Part shown: one piece after another, positions 1-6,042 of the stretch | How positions within the stretch are numbered: position 1 is the first letter of the stretch | Layout of the letters: every line of letters starts with the position of its first letter | Notes under the pieces: model-generated | What the model was told of the DNA's origin: nothing | Database searches by the model: none | The model's input: only the letters and a program-made list of their open reading frames with translations | From: DASVSE01 sp036399715 | GTDB taxonomy: Bacteria; Bacteroidota; Rhodothermia; Rhodothermales; Rubricoccaceae | Length of the DNA: 9,166 bases | Direction of reading: 5' to 3' | Assembly: GCA_036399715.1 (NCBI GenBank) | Contig: DASWMO010000116.1 | Coordinates: forward strand, 1-9,166 | Made by a program: the position numbers and the translations under genes

Positions 1-1365
1 GTCGGCGGAGATCCGCCGACGCGCCGCCTCGGCGTACTCGGGCGAGAGCTCGCAGAGGACGGCGTCGCGGCCGAGACGGGAGGCGACGAGGGCGGTCGTG
101 CCGACGCCAGCGAAGGGGTCGAGGACCGTGCACGGGGCGGCCGGCCCGGCCTCACACCGGCAGCCAGCAGCCCAACCGGTCGTCCGCGTCGAGACAGTCC
201 GCGGTGTATCCCCATTGCGGCGCTGCGTCTGTCCCGTCTTGCCCGTGTCGAAGCGGCTGCCGTTGAAAGCGTCGGGCTCGCCCTTCAGCTTCTCGGTCTG
301 GCGGCGGTACGCGACTCCGCACGATGGGCAGCATCCTGCCGCCGACGTGCCTGCCATGATGCACCGCTCGGCGAGCGTCGGAGGCATCGTGGCGAAGTGA
401 GCGCCTGAGAACGGCTTCGAGCTGATCGTCCAGACCGTCCGCGCGTTGCGCGTCTCGCGGTTGTAGACCCGGAGCGTGTCGCTCTTGCCGTGGATGCCCG
501 CCTCCTGCATCTCGACGTGCCGTTTGGAAACGGGCCGCTTAGCCAAGTAGGCCCGGGCGGCACTGGACTGGGCTGCCGGTTCAGCGATCGCGAAGGCGTC
601 GTAGAAGTACCGGGGCTGCTTCGTGAGGAGGAAGACGGTTTCGTGAGCCCGCGTCGGACGGTCGGTGACGCTCTCCGGCATGGGGCTCGGCTTCGCCCAG
701 ATGACCTCGGAGCGGAGGTACCAGCCGGCCTCTTGGAGCGCGAAGGCGACGCGCCACGGGATGCCGATGAGGTCCTTCGACTTGAGCCCCGGGAGCGGCA
801 TCCGGTTCGGCTGGGTGACCGGAACGCCGGCGCCAGCGTGCTTGCCCTCGTGCCCGCCTCGGGCGGCCCCGAAGCCGGCCCGCTCGGTGAACCGCTTGCC
901 CTGCTCCCCGCCGCCCGGGCTGTTTGCCTTCCCGCCGCCCGTCGCGTAGGAGTCGCCGAGGTTGAGCCAGAGCGTGCCGTCGTCGCGGAGCACGCGCCAG
1001 ACCTCGACGAAGACCGCGACGAGCGCGGCGACGAACTCGGCCGGCGTCGGCTCCAGCCCGATTTGAGCATCCTCCCGGACGGCCCCGCAGACCGCGCAGT
1101 GCCCGCCCGTCTCCTTCGTCGTGTTGCGGCCGCCGGCGTTCTTGCCGGCCAGCCCGTTCGGACCGGGCACGCTGTTGGCCCATGGGGTCCGGGACGTGCC
1201 CACGGCGACGTGCGCGCAGTCGGGATCGCCGCCTGCCCATGTGGCCGTCCCGTAGTCGCGGAGGCCGTAGTACGGGGTCGAGGTGACGACGCAGTGCACC
1301 GAGGCGTCCGGCATGGACCGGAGCGAGCGGAGCGCGTCGCCGACGTGGATCGTGGTCTGGGGCAT
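1..1365 (-). CDS. Site-specific DNA methyltransferase (beta-class N4-cytosine/N6-adenine), 3' end beyond window
   Basis: It probably methylates cytosine N4 or adenine N6 in phage DNA, using S-adenosylmethionine, to protect it from host restriction. 455 codons are open from the ATG at 1365 to the left edge with no stop. The catalytic motif IV region reads TSTPYYGLRDYG (residues about 28-39). A Cys/His cluster follows near residues 53-92 (a CAVCG element). Further on come LEPTPAEFVAALV, LWLNLGDSYA, IPWRVAFALQEAGWYLR and WAKPSPMPESVTDRPTRAHE, all typical of phage-borne methyltransferases of this type. A second Cys cluster (CCPSCG, CRC) precedes the SAM-binding motif I VLDPFAGVGTTALVA near the C-terminus. 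Catalytic motif before SAM motif is the beta-class order. The usual SPPY core is STPY here. The start lies 4 bp after the stop of the upstream 212-aa gene, so it is probably the distal gene of the leftward early operon. No restriction partner is visible. Confidence 0.9.
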   Translation of the reverse strand, partial: MPQTTIHVGDALRSLRSMPDASVHCVVTSTPYYGLRDYGTATWAGGDPDCAHVAVGTSRTPWANSVPGPNGLAGKNAGGRNTTKETGGHCAVCGAVREDAQIGLEPTPAEFVAALVAVFVEVWRVLRDDGTLWLNLGDSYATGGGKANSPGGGEQGKRFTERAGFGAARGGHEGKHAGAGVPVTQPNRMPLPGLKSKDLIGIPWRVAFALQEAGWYLRSEVIWAKPSPMPESVTDRPTRAHETVFLLTKQPRYFYDAFAIAEPAAQSSAARAYLAKRPVSKRHVEMQEAGIHGKSDTLRVYNRETRNARTVWTISSKPFSGAHFATMPPTLAERCIMAGTSAAGCCPSCGVAYRRQTEKLKGEPDAFNGSRFDTGKTGQTQRRNGDTPRTVSTRTTGWAAGCRCEAGPAAPCTVLDPFAGVGTTALVASRLGRDAVLCELSPEYAEAARRRISAD

Positions 1366-1369
1366 CGGT

Positions 1370-2008
1370 TCAGGCGTCGGAGTCCTCGACGTCGCCTTTC
1401 GCCCGCTCCCGGTCCAGCATCCGTCGAGCCGTCTCGGCCGTGTCGCGGGTGAGCGTGGCCACAGTGCCCCGGCCATCGCTGATCGTGATGCTGTCGATGC
1501 CCGAGCGCCGGCCGGGCGTGTCGCCGAACAGCGGCTCGCCGTCAGCACCGGGTTCGCTGTCCAGGTCGTCGAAGAGGTCGGGCTCGCCCGGGGCGCGCTT
1601 GCCGCCGACGAAGAGCCGGGCCTCCTCGACGCAGCGGTCCACGAGGCGCTCGGCCCGCGAGTGCGGCAGCATTTCGACCGGCGCGAACGGCGTGTTCAGC
1701 ACCAGCGGCGCGGCTGTCCAGTCGACCTCACGCAGCGCCGTGATGGTCACGCCCTCGGCGTCGTCGAGCGCGCGCAGCGTGAGCCCGCGGACGCTCAGCT
1801 GCCCGAGCACCGGATCGGTGTCGAGGTCCTCCGTCGTCGCGATCATGCAGGCCTCGGCGACGACCGGCCGGAGCGCGGCGAGCGCGTCTACAAAGTCCGG
1901 GTGCGGCCGCTTGCGCGAGGTGAGCGTGCGCTCGTTGCCGGCCTCGTCGGTCCACTCGACGCGGACGCGCGGGTCCTTCGGATTGTGGCTGAGCTTGGTG
2001 ACGTCCAT
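1370..2008 (-). CDS. Hypothetical phage protein, 212 aa
   Basis: I do not recognise a characterised function. The 212-aa product is soluble and acidic at its C-terminal end, with no signal peptide or membrane segment. Its middle contains short beta-like segments (GLTLRALDDAEGVTITALRE, then APLVLNTPF) that recall small uncharacterised phage and Bacteroidota accessory proteins carrying a 'VTIT...LVLNTPF' pattern; this comparison is from memory. The C-terminal third is Asp/Glu-rich (DLFDDLDSEPGADGE) and probably disordered. It sits between the VRR-NUC gene (31-bp gap upstream) and the DNA methyltransferase (4-bp gap downstream), so it is co-transcribed with DNA-processing genes. A DNA-metabolism accessory role is a guess from context only. 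That it is coding is supported by strong G/C bias at third positions and operon packing. Confidence 0.75.
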   Translation of the reverse strand: MDVTKLSHNPKDPRVRVEWTDEAGNERTLTSRKRPHPDFVDALAALRPVVAEACMIATTEDLDTDPVLGQLSVRGLTLRALDDAEGVTITALREVDWTAAPLVLNTPFAPVEMLPHSRAERLVDRCVEEARLFVGGKRAPGEPDLFDDLDSEPGADGEPLFGDTPGRRSGIDSITISDGRGTVATLTRDTAETARRMLDRERAKGDVEDSDA

Positions 2009-2039
2009 CGGTGGGCCGGTGTCCGGCGGGGTGTGCGGC

Positions 2040-2363
2040 TCAGGCGGCCGCGATGGGCGCGCCTAGGGCGCGAAGGGGATCGACGAGGTCGGCGGCCGAG
2101 CGCGCGACGACGACCGTCTGCCCAGCGGCGCGGGCGGCGTCGTGCCATGCAGCCTGAGCGGGCGACACGACGCCCTTGGCCGTCTTGACCTCGATCCAGA
2201 GCGCGTGCCCGTGGCCCATCGCGTGCAGGTCGGGGATGCCGGGCGTCTGCATCGAGGCGCGGGGCTGCGAGAAGTCCGAGACGAGGTAGCCGAGCAGGCC
2301 GAGGAAGACGACGATGTCGCGCTGGACCTGCTTCTCGGTCATGCGGGCGTAGGTGGTGGCCAT
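2040..2363 (-). CDS. VRR-NUC domain nuclease, 107 aa
   Basis: This is a small stand-alone nuclease of the VRR-NUC branch of the PD-(D/E)XK fold. The family includes the nuclease domain of eukaryotic FAN1 and many small phage proteins that act on branched DNA or replication intermediates. Motifs in order are an N-terminal helix with a conserved Glu (TEKQVQRDIVVFL, residues 9-21), PGIPDL (about 41-46, with the catalytic Asp), IEVKTAKG (about 57-64, the E-x-K element), then a helix with Gln (SPAQAAWHDAARAAG) and VVVARSAADL. The length fits the single-domain phage form. The start lies only 2 bp beyond the stop of the helicase-loader gene, so the two are likely translated together. A role in processing replication or recombination intermediates is inference from position; the family call itself is firm. 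Confidence 0.85.
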   Translation of the reverse strand: MATTYARMTEKQVQRDIVVFLGLLGYLVSDFSQPRASMQTPGIPDLHAMGHGHALWIEVKTAKGVVSPAQAAWHDAARAAGQTVVVARSAADLVDPLRALGAPIAAA

Positions 2364-2365
2364 GG

Positions 2366-3328
2366 TCAGATCCGCGGTGCGCGCCGGAGCGACTGCCCCG
2401 GCATCGTGTGGCGCTCGCAGCTCTCGCGCAGCCGGTCCGCGATGCGCGGGTCGAACTGGTCGGCGAGGTCGTTCAGCGAGCCGTAGTTGGCCGACACGAG
2501 CGTCGGGCGGAAGTGGGCCGCGCGAGCCGAGACGACGGCGTGCACGATGCGGCGGCGGTCCTCGGTCTCCTGGTCCTCGCCGCGGACGCGGTACGGATCA
2601 CCGAGGTCGTCGAGGACGAGGACGGGCGCGCGCTCGGCGCTGCTCTGCCGGGCGTCGCGGTGATCTTTCCCGTAGTGCTCCTGCACGGCCGCGTAGAGCC
2701 CGGCGTAGGTGTACCAGAGCACCGGGACGCCGAGCGCGCGGACGGCATGGGTGACCGCGGCCAGCAGCGCGCTCTTGCCGGTCCCGACCGGCCCCGTCAG
2801 GACGAGCCCTGCGCCAGGCGCCCGGCCGTCCCGGTAGGCGCCGACGAACCGCTCGGCCGCGTCGAGCGCGGCGCGGCCCTCCGGCGTGGCGGGCTTGTCG
2901 GCCGCCCCGTCGGCGTGGAGGCGCCGGGCAGTCTCCATTGAGCATCCGGCGAGGCGGGATGGCACGACGGCTTCGCGGTAGCCGAGCGAGAGCGACCGCT
3001 CGAACCTCTCGCGCGCGGCGATGCCGTCGGGGCAGGTACAGAAGCGGACCGGGGCGTTCTCTGGGCTCACCGCTCGTCCGTAGCACGGCTCACGCCTACG
3101 GCAGGCGCTAGGCGTCGAAGTCCGTTCCTCCGTGGGCTCCGCGCTGGGGTCGGCCTCCCACGCCGCGAGCGCCTCGGCCGTCACGGCGCTGAGCGGCTGC
3201 GGCACCGAAGCCCGCCGTCCCAGGGGTCGCCCGAGACGAGCGTAGCGGGCCTCCTGGGCCGCGATCTCCTCCGGGGTGGGCGCCGGGATCGGCGGCGAGG
3301 TCTGGAGCGGTCGCGTGGCGTCGGGCAT
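2366..3328 (-). CDS. DnaC/IstB-like AAA+ helicase loader
   Basis: By family this protein binds the replicative helicase and loads it at the origin, the job of lambda P or DnaC. From the ATG at 3328 it has 320 aa. Residues 1-75 are Pro/Ala-rich with a predicted helix (PEEIAAQEARYARLGR). Four cysteines at about 76, 82, 97 and 99 may form a small zinc site. The AAA+ core follows: Walker A GPVGTGKS (179-186), Walker B VLVLDDLG (236-243), sensor-1-like TLVSANYG (276-283) and an Arg-finger region DPRIADRLRE (293-302). The frame stays open upstream to 3562, but that part is an arginine/serine-rich shadow of the initiator gene, and codon third positions turn G/C-rich only from about 3328. The first 221 bp overlap the end of the upstream initiator reading frame, shifted by one base. 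A start inside the overlap, or at Met131, is possible but would discard the Cys cluster. Confidence 0.88.
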   Translation of the reverse strand: MPDATRPLQTSPPIPAPTPEEIAAQEARYARLGRPLGRRASVPQPLSAVTAEALAAWEADPSAEPTEERTSTPSACRRREPCYGRAVSPENAPVRFCTCPDGIAARERFERSLSLGYREAVVPSRLAGCSMETARRLHADGAADKPATPEGRAALDAAERFVGAYRDGRAPGAGLVLTGPVGTGKSALLAAVTHAVRALGVPVLWYTYAGLYAAVQEHYGKDHRDARQSSAERAPVLVLDDLGDPYRVRGEDQETEDRRRIVHAVVSARAAHFRPTLVSANYGSLNDLADQFDPRIADRLRESCERHTMPGQSLRRAPRI

Positions 3329-4190
3329 GGTCGGAGAGTCCTGAGAGGGTCTTGTCGAGGTAGCGGAGCCGGGAGGCGTAGGCCGGCGACTGGAGGTCGG
3401 CGTGGTCGACGATGGCGAGCCCGGCGACGAGCGCGAGCGGTCCGTGGCGGGCCTCGCGCTCGCCGAGGTCGCGCAGGCTCTCGGCCGGCGGCAGGTTGCC
3501 GGCGCGGAGCACGCGGCAGGCCCACTGGCGACGGCCGTCGTCGTCGAGCACGAGCGCGGCATCGACGGCGACGCGGTGCCGGGCGGCGTCGGGGCCGAGC
3601 GCGTCGAGGTCCGAGGAGTCGGCGCCCGTCGCCTCGCCTCGCCACAGTGGACGGGAGACCGGTCCGTGATCGCGACCGTCGTCGTCTTCTCCTTCCCCTA
3701 CGGGTTCTATTACGGGTTCCCCCGCAGCGCCTGCGGGGTTCTGCCGCAGCGCCTGCGGGGTTTCGTCGCCAAACCCCGCAGCGCCTGCGGGGTATCCGTC
3801 TTCAAAGGGGGCAGCAGCTGCGGGGTTTTCGACCTCTTTACCCCGCAGCGCCTGCGGGGTATCGGAGTCCGCCGGGGGCGCCATCTCGCCCCGCAGCCAG
3901 GGCAGGTTGAGCCGGTAGACGGCCGTCCGTCCGTGGCCACCGCCGCCCGAGACGAGGAACACGACGGGCACGCCGTAGCCCTTCGGGCCGGTGCCGTCGG
4001 TGAGCGCGTTGACGGCACCCTGGAAGGCGCGCTCGGAGAGACGGGCCTCGCTTTGGAGCGTCTCCGTCGACGCCGTGCAGCGGCCCGCGTCGCCCGAGAC
4101 GTGGTAGGCAATCGCCATCAGCGCGACGAAGTGCGTGCGGTCCTTGACGGCCCGGCATTCCATGACAGCGCCCATTTCTCTGTACCCCAT
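3108..4190 (-). CDS. Winged-helix replication initiator protein (lambda O-like), carries the origin iterons
   Basis: It probably binds the phage origin and recruits the helicase loader encoded next to it. The N-terminal region (residues about 10-100 from the ATG at 4190) forms a winged helix: FVALMAIAYHVSGDAGR, then the HTH TLQSEARLSERAFQGAVNAL, then a hairpin ending in RTAVYRLNLPWL. This pattern is common in phage replication-initiation HTH proteins. The middle is encoded by five palindromic DNA repeats and reads as low-complexity TPQALRG or NPAGAAG. A helical C-terminal domain follows (RQWACRVLRAGNLPPAESLRDLGEREARHG). The last 73 codons overlap the helicase-loader gene and look like non-selected read-through. 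The ATG at 4190 lies 7 bp past the TAG of the upstream gene; ATGs at 4235 and 4175 are alternatives. A DnaD-like replication role is the main alternative wording for the same function. Confidence 0.8.
   Translation of the reverse strand: MGYREMGAVMECRAVKDRTHFVALMAIAYHVSGDAGRCTASTETLQSEARLSERAFQGAVNALTDGTGPKGYGVPVVFLVSGGGGHGRTAVYRLNLPWLRGEMAPPADSDTPQALRGKEVENPAAAAPFEDGYPAGAAGFGDETPQALRQNPAGAAGEPVIEPVGEGEDDDGRDHGPVSRPLWRGEATGADSSDLDALGPDAARHRVAVDAALVLDDDGRRQWACRVLRAGNLPPAESLRDLGEREARHGPLALVAGLAIVDHADLQSPAYASRLRYLDKTLSGLSDHARRHATAPDLAADPGAHPGGDRGPGGPLRSSRATPGTAGFGAAAAQRRDGRGARGVGGRPQRGAHGGTDFDA
3720..3859. repeat. Five palindromic iterons, predicted phage replication origin
   Basis: The unit is CCCCGCAGCGCCTGCGGGG: two perfect 8-bp inverted arms around CGC. 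Copies lie at 3720-3738, 3742-3760 (first two bases changed), 3774-3792, 3807-3825 (left arm and spacer degenerate) and 3841-3859. A lone half-site CCCCGCAG lies at 3889-3896. Start-to-start distances are 22, 32, 33 and 34 bp, near two and three DNA turns, so the copies would face roughly the same side. On the downstream side of the initiator gene the cluster borders a stretch of about half G+C (3686-3719) holding the direct repeat TACGGGTTC at 3699-3707 and 3711-3719. Lambda has the same plan: iterons inside the O gene, then an AT-rich unwinding element, then the helicase loader. Origin function is inferred from this architecture. Confidence 0.75.
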
Positions 4191-4197
4191 TGGGCGG

Positions 4198-4440
4198 CTA
4201 GGCTGCGGGCCGCGTCGGCCCGTCGACGGGCCCATCGGCGGACGTGGCGGGCGACAGGTCGGCGTCGTGGACCCAGCGGCGCTCGCCGTCCTCGCACTCG
4301 ACGAGCACCGGCGTGCCGGCGATGTAGCGCGCGACGACCTGGCCGGCGACCTGGGCCGGCGCTGCGCCCGGCTGCCCGGGGAGGTGCACGAGCACGTGTT
4401 CGAGGTGCCGCGCGCGGAAGGGGATGAACTCGACGGTCAT
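4198..4440 (-). CDS. Hypothetical early protein, 80 aa
   Basis: I do not recognise this protein. It starts at the ATG at 4440, which overlaps the TGA of the upstream membrane-protein gene as ATGA, and ends with TAG 7 bp before the initiator start. It begins MTVEFIPFRARHLEHVLVHL. Its central part VARYIAGTPVLVECEDGERRWVHDADL has the alternating pattern of a small beta-barrel (SH3-like) module, and the tail is Pro/Ala/Asp-rich and probably disordered. No signal peptide, membrane segment or cysteine cluster is seen. The reading frame stays open further upstream, but that part is an Arg-rich shadow of the preceding gene. Its place just before the initiator suggests a regulatory or replication accessory role, with no direct support. 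Confidence 0.6.
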   Translation of the reverse strand: MTVEFIPFRARHLEHVLVHLPGQPGAAPAQVAGQVVARYIAGTPVLVECEDGERRWVHDADLSPATSADGPVDGPTRPAA

Positions 4441-4889
4441 GCCGCGAGACGCTCGGCGCCGGTGTCGGGCCGGTCTCGGCCCGAGTCCTCGCCCCCGCCG
4501 CCGTCCACGTCGCGCTGGTTGGCGCCGGTGTAGCGGCCGGCCGTGACCGTGTGCTCGCCGTAGACGTAGCGCGCGAGACCACTGTCGTACCGCCGCGCGA
4601 AGTCGGCCGGGTCGAGACGCCACGTGTCGCCGGCCGGCATCTGGCGGCGCGCGTGGGCGCAGAGTTCGACGTCGACCCAGCCGCCGGCCGTGAGGACCTG
4701 AGGGCGAGGGGGCGTCTCAGCGGCCGCGACGAGGCGCAGGGCGGGGCGAGCAACCAGCGTGGCGTCGCCGGTCGGCCCGGTGTGGAGCGCCTCGACGGTC
4801 TCCGAGGCCTTGGCGAGCCGGTCGAGGAGGACCCAGCCGTAGCCAGCGGCGAACACGCTGAGGACGGCGGTGATGGCAGAGAGGATCAT
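4437..4889 (-). CDS. Single-pass membrane protein in the early operon, 150 aa
   Basis: Function unknown. The ATG at 4889 opens directly with a hydrophobic segment (ILSAITAVLSVFAAGYGWVLL, in two pieces: residues 2-12 and 13-22), followed by DRLAKASETVEALHTG. It is therefore either an N-terminally anchored membrane protein or, less likely, an exported one; no clear signal-peptidase site follows. Residues about 60-125 (LTAGGWVDVELCAHARRQMPAGDTWRLD and on) look like a small globular domain, and the C-terminus is Gly/Asp/Glu-rich and probably disordered. It overlaps by ATGA both with the CII-like gene before it and with the 80-aa gene after it, so translation is probably coupled across all three. 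A membrane protein among early regulators could serve superinfection exclusion or host takeover; this is inference from context only. An apparent 409-codon extension upstream is a shadow frame. Confidence 0.65.
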   Translation of the reverse strand: MILSAITAVLSVFAAGYGWVLLDRLAKASETVEALHTGPTGDATLVARPALRLVAAAETPPRPQVLTAGGWVDVELCAHARRQMPAGDTWRLDPADFARRYDSGLARYVYGEHTVTAGRYTGANQRDVDGGGGEDSGRDRPDTGAERLAA

Positions 4890-5392
4890 CGCGACGCACC
4901 GGACGTGCCCGTGTCGGGCGAGGAAAGGAGACGGCCGCGACGCTGCGCGATCTCGGCCTTGGCGTTGTGAGCGAGGCGGATCACCTCGTCGGCCGCGCGG
5001 TCGGCGGCGTCGAGGTCGTCGCCCTCGAAGTGGTCCACGACCCGGCCCCAGTGGACGAGCGAGCCGCACGCCTCGTCCGAGATGCTGCCGTCGGTCGCCG
5101 TCGCCGCGACGCGCGTCGAGACGAAGCCGTCGGTGTTGAGGCAGTCGGCGAGCTCGGTGCGGCCCTTGCTGCGCTGGGCGGCGCGCGAGATGCGGGCCGC
5201 GACATCGACGGGCATCTGGCGGTCGCCGGTGCGGTACTTGTAGAGGACGCCGTCGGAGACGTCGGCCCACTCGGCGATCTGTTCGGGCGTAAAGACCCGG
5301 TTCGTGATCCAGGACTGGAGGACCTGGGCGGCAACTTTGGACACGGTTTCGGACGGCGTGGGGAGCCGGGCGTGCCCTACCCTTGAGCACAC
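4886..5392 (-). CDS. CII-like phage regulatory protein with HTH
   Basis: Probably a DNA-binding regulator acting in the lysis-lysogeny decision, of the 'phage regulatory CII' type rather than close to lambda CII. An HTH-like segment lies near residues 22-65: VLQSWITNRVFTPEQIAEWA, then DVSDGVLYKYRTGDRQMP, where the second part fits a recognition helix followed by the 'G-R-x-x-P' turn seen in such proteins. The rest is helical, ending in DAADRAADEVIRLAHNAKAEIAQRRG. The assigned start is the GTG at 5392 (168 aa); a GTG at 5344 would give 152 aa starting just before the HTH. Neither has a clear Shine-Dalgarno sequence. The stop overlaps the next start (ATGA at 4886-4889), so it is coupled to the membrane-protein gene. 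Family assignment is from memory of the pattern and should be treated as likely, not certain. Confidence 0.65.
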   Translation of the reverse strand: MCSRVGHARLPTPSETVSKVAAQVLQSWITNRVFTPEQIAEWADVSDGVLYKYRTGDRQMPVDVAARISRAAQRSKGRTELADCLNTDGFVSTRVAATATDGSISDEACGSLVHWGRVVDHFEGDDLDAADRAADEVIRLAHNAKAEIAQRRGRLLSSPDTGTSGASR

Positions 5393-5448
5393 TCACCGGA
5401 CGGGAGATGAGACGACGACGGCCAGAGCGGCCCGGACGACGTCGGCGG

Positions 5449-6042
5449 CTATGCCTCGACGGGCTGTCCCTGGCGGGCGACGTGCTCGCGGTAGATCTCG
5501 ACGGCGACGTCCAGGCAGCCCGAGCTCTTCTTCTGCCCGTACAGGGCGGCGCGGGCGACGGCGACCGTGCATTCACGGCGGCGGGCGACCTCGACGCAGA
5601 GCGCGTCGACGGTGCCGAGCGCGCCAGGAGCCCACGCCCGCAGCGCCACGCCGATGTTGCGGTCACGCTCGTCGGATCCGTCGGTGAGCGCGCTGTAGAG
5701 GTCGCGCTCCGAGGCGAGGCGGTTGATCTCCGCGACAGCTTTGACGAGTGCCGCGGCGCCGGCGACGGCCGGGCGGTCGTCAGCGGTCTTCGGCATGCCG
5801 GTCGAGACGCCGGGCCCGCCGAGGATCTCCGACTGCTCGGCCAGGGGCATCGTGACGACGCGGTACCCGCGCGCAGCCTCCAGGTCAGCCGCGTCCTCGC
5901 TCGCCCGGTCGGCCTCGCGGTATTCCTCGGCGAGGGCGCTGGCGTCGTCCATCGTCATCCGCTCGCCGAGCGTGGCGAGGGTGCGACGGGTCCGCCGGCA
6001 GTAGCGCTCGACGGCGTGGACGGTGTAGGGGTCGCGGGACAT
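5449..6042 (-). CDS. Hypothetical first gene of the leftward early operon (Cro position), 197 aa
   Basis: Unknown protein. It occupies the place where lambda-like phages encode Cro, immediately divergent from the repressor, but I see no convincing helix-turn-helix. The ATG at 6042 gives MSRDPYTVHAVERYCRRTRRTLATLGE. An acidic helical stretch follows (DDASALAEEYREADRASEDAADLEAARG), a low-complexity middle, and a helical C-terminal half (ALVKAVAEINRLASERDLYS; then VDALCVEVARRRECTVAVARAAL). Four cysteines are scattered without a zinc pattern. The frame is open up to 6105, but the extra 21 residues would be encoded inside the operator region, so the ATG at 6042 is preferred. A gap of 56 bp separates it from the CII-like gene. 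An anti-repressor or Cro-equivalent role is possible only by position. Confidence 0.65.
   Translation of the reverse strand: MSRDPYTVHAVERYCRRTRRTLATLGERMTMDDASALAEEYREADRASEDAADLEAARGYRVVTMPLAEQSEILGGPGVSTGMPKTADDRPAVAGAAALVKAVAEINRLASERDLYSALTDGSDERDRNIGVALRAWAPGALGTVDALCVEVARRRECTVAVARAALYGQKKSSGCLDVAVEIYREHVARQGQPVEA

Noticed and set aside
204..211. A further GTGTATCC inside the methyltransferase gene
   Set aside because: Beyond these eight bases it matches O1 in only 11 of 18 positions and is intragenic, so it is probably chance.
490..1452. Long rightward open frame of 320 codons opposite the methyltransferase
   Set aside because: It is antisense to a frame with full methyltransferase motifs; its Arg/Gly/Val/Leu-rich composition is what high-GC antisense frames give.
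2022..2032. TCCGGCGGGGT shared with O1, in the 31-bp gap before the 212-aa gene
   Set aside because: Eleven bases of nearly pure G/C are not informative in DNA of this composition, and the GTGTA element is missing.
1283..2188. Rightward 301-codon frame across the 212-aa gene
   Set aside because: No domain pattern, Arg-rich, and it spans several well-supported leftward gene boundaries.
3720..3859. CRISPR array or intrinsic terminators made of the GC-rich repeats
   Set aside because: Spacers are too short (3-15 bp), no T-runs follow the hairpins, and the block lies inside a coding frame; iterons explain it better.
4890..5666. Arg/Ser-rich upstream extension of the membrane-protein frame
   Set aside because: It overlaps the CII-like gene in another frame and has typical shadow composition; the ATG at 4889 forms an ATGA overlap with the preceding gene.
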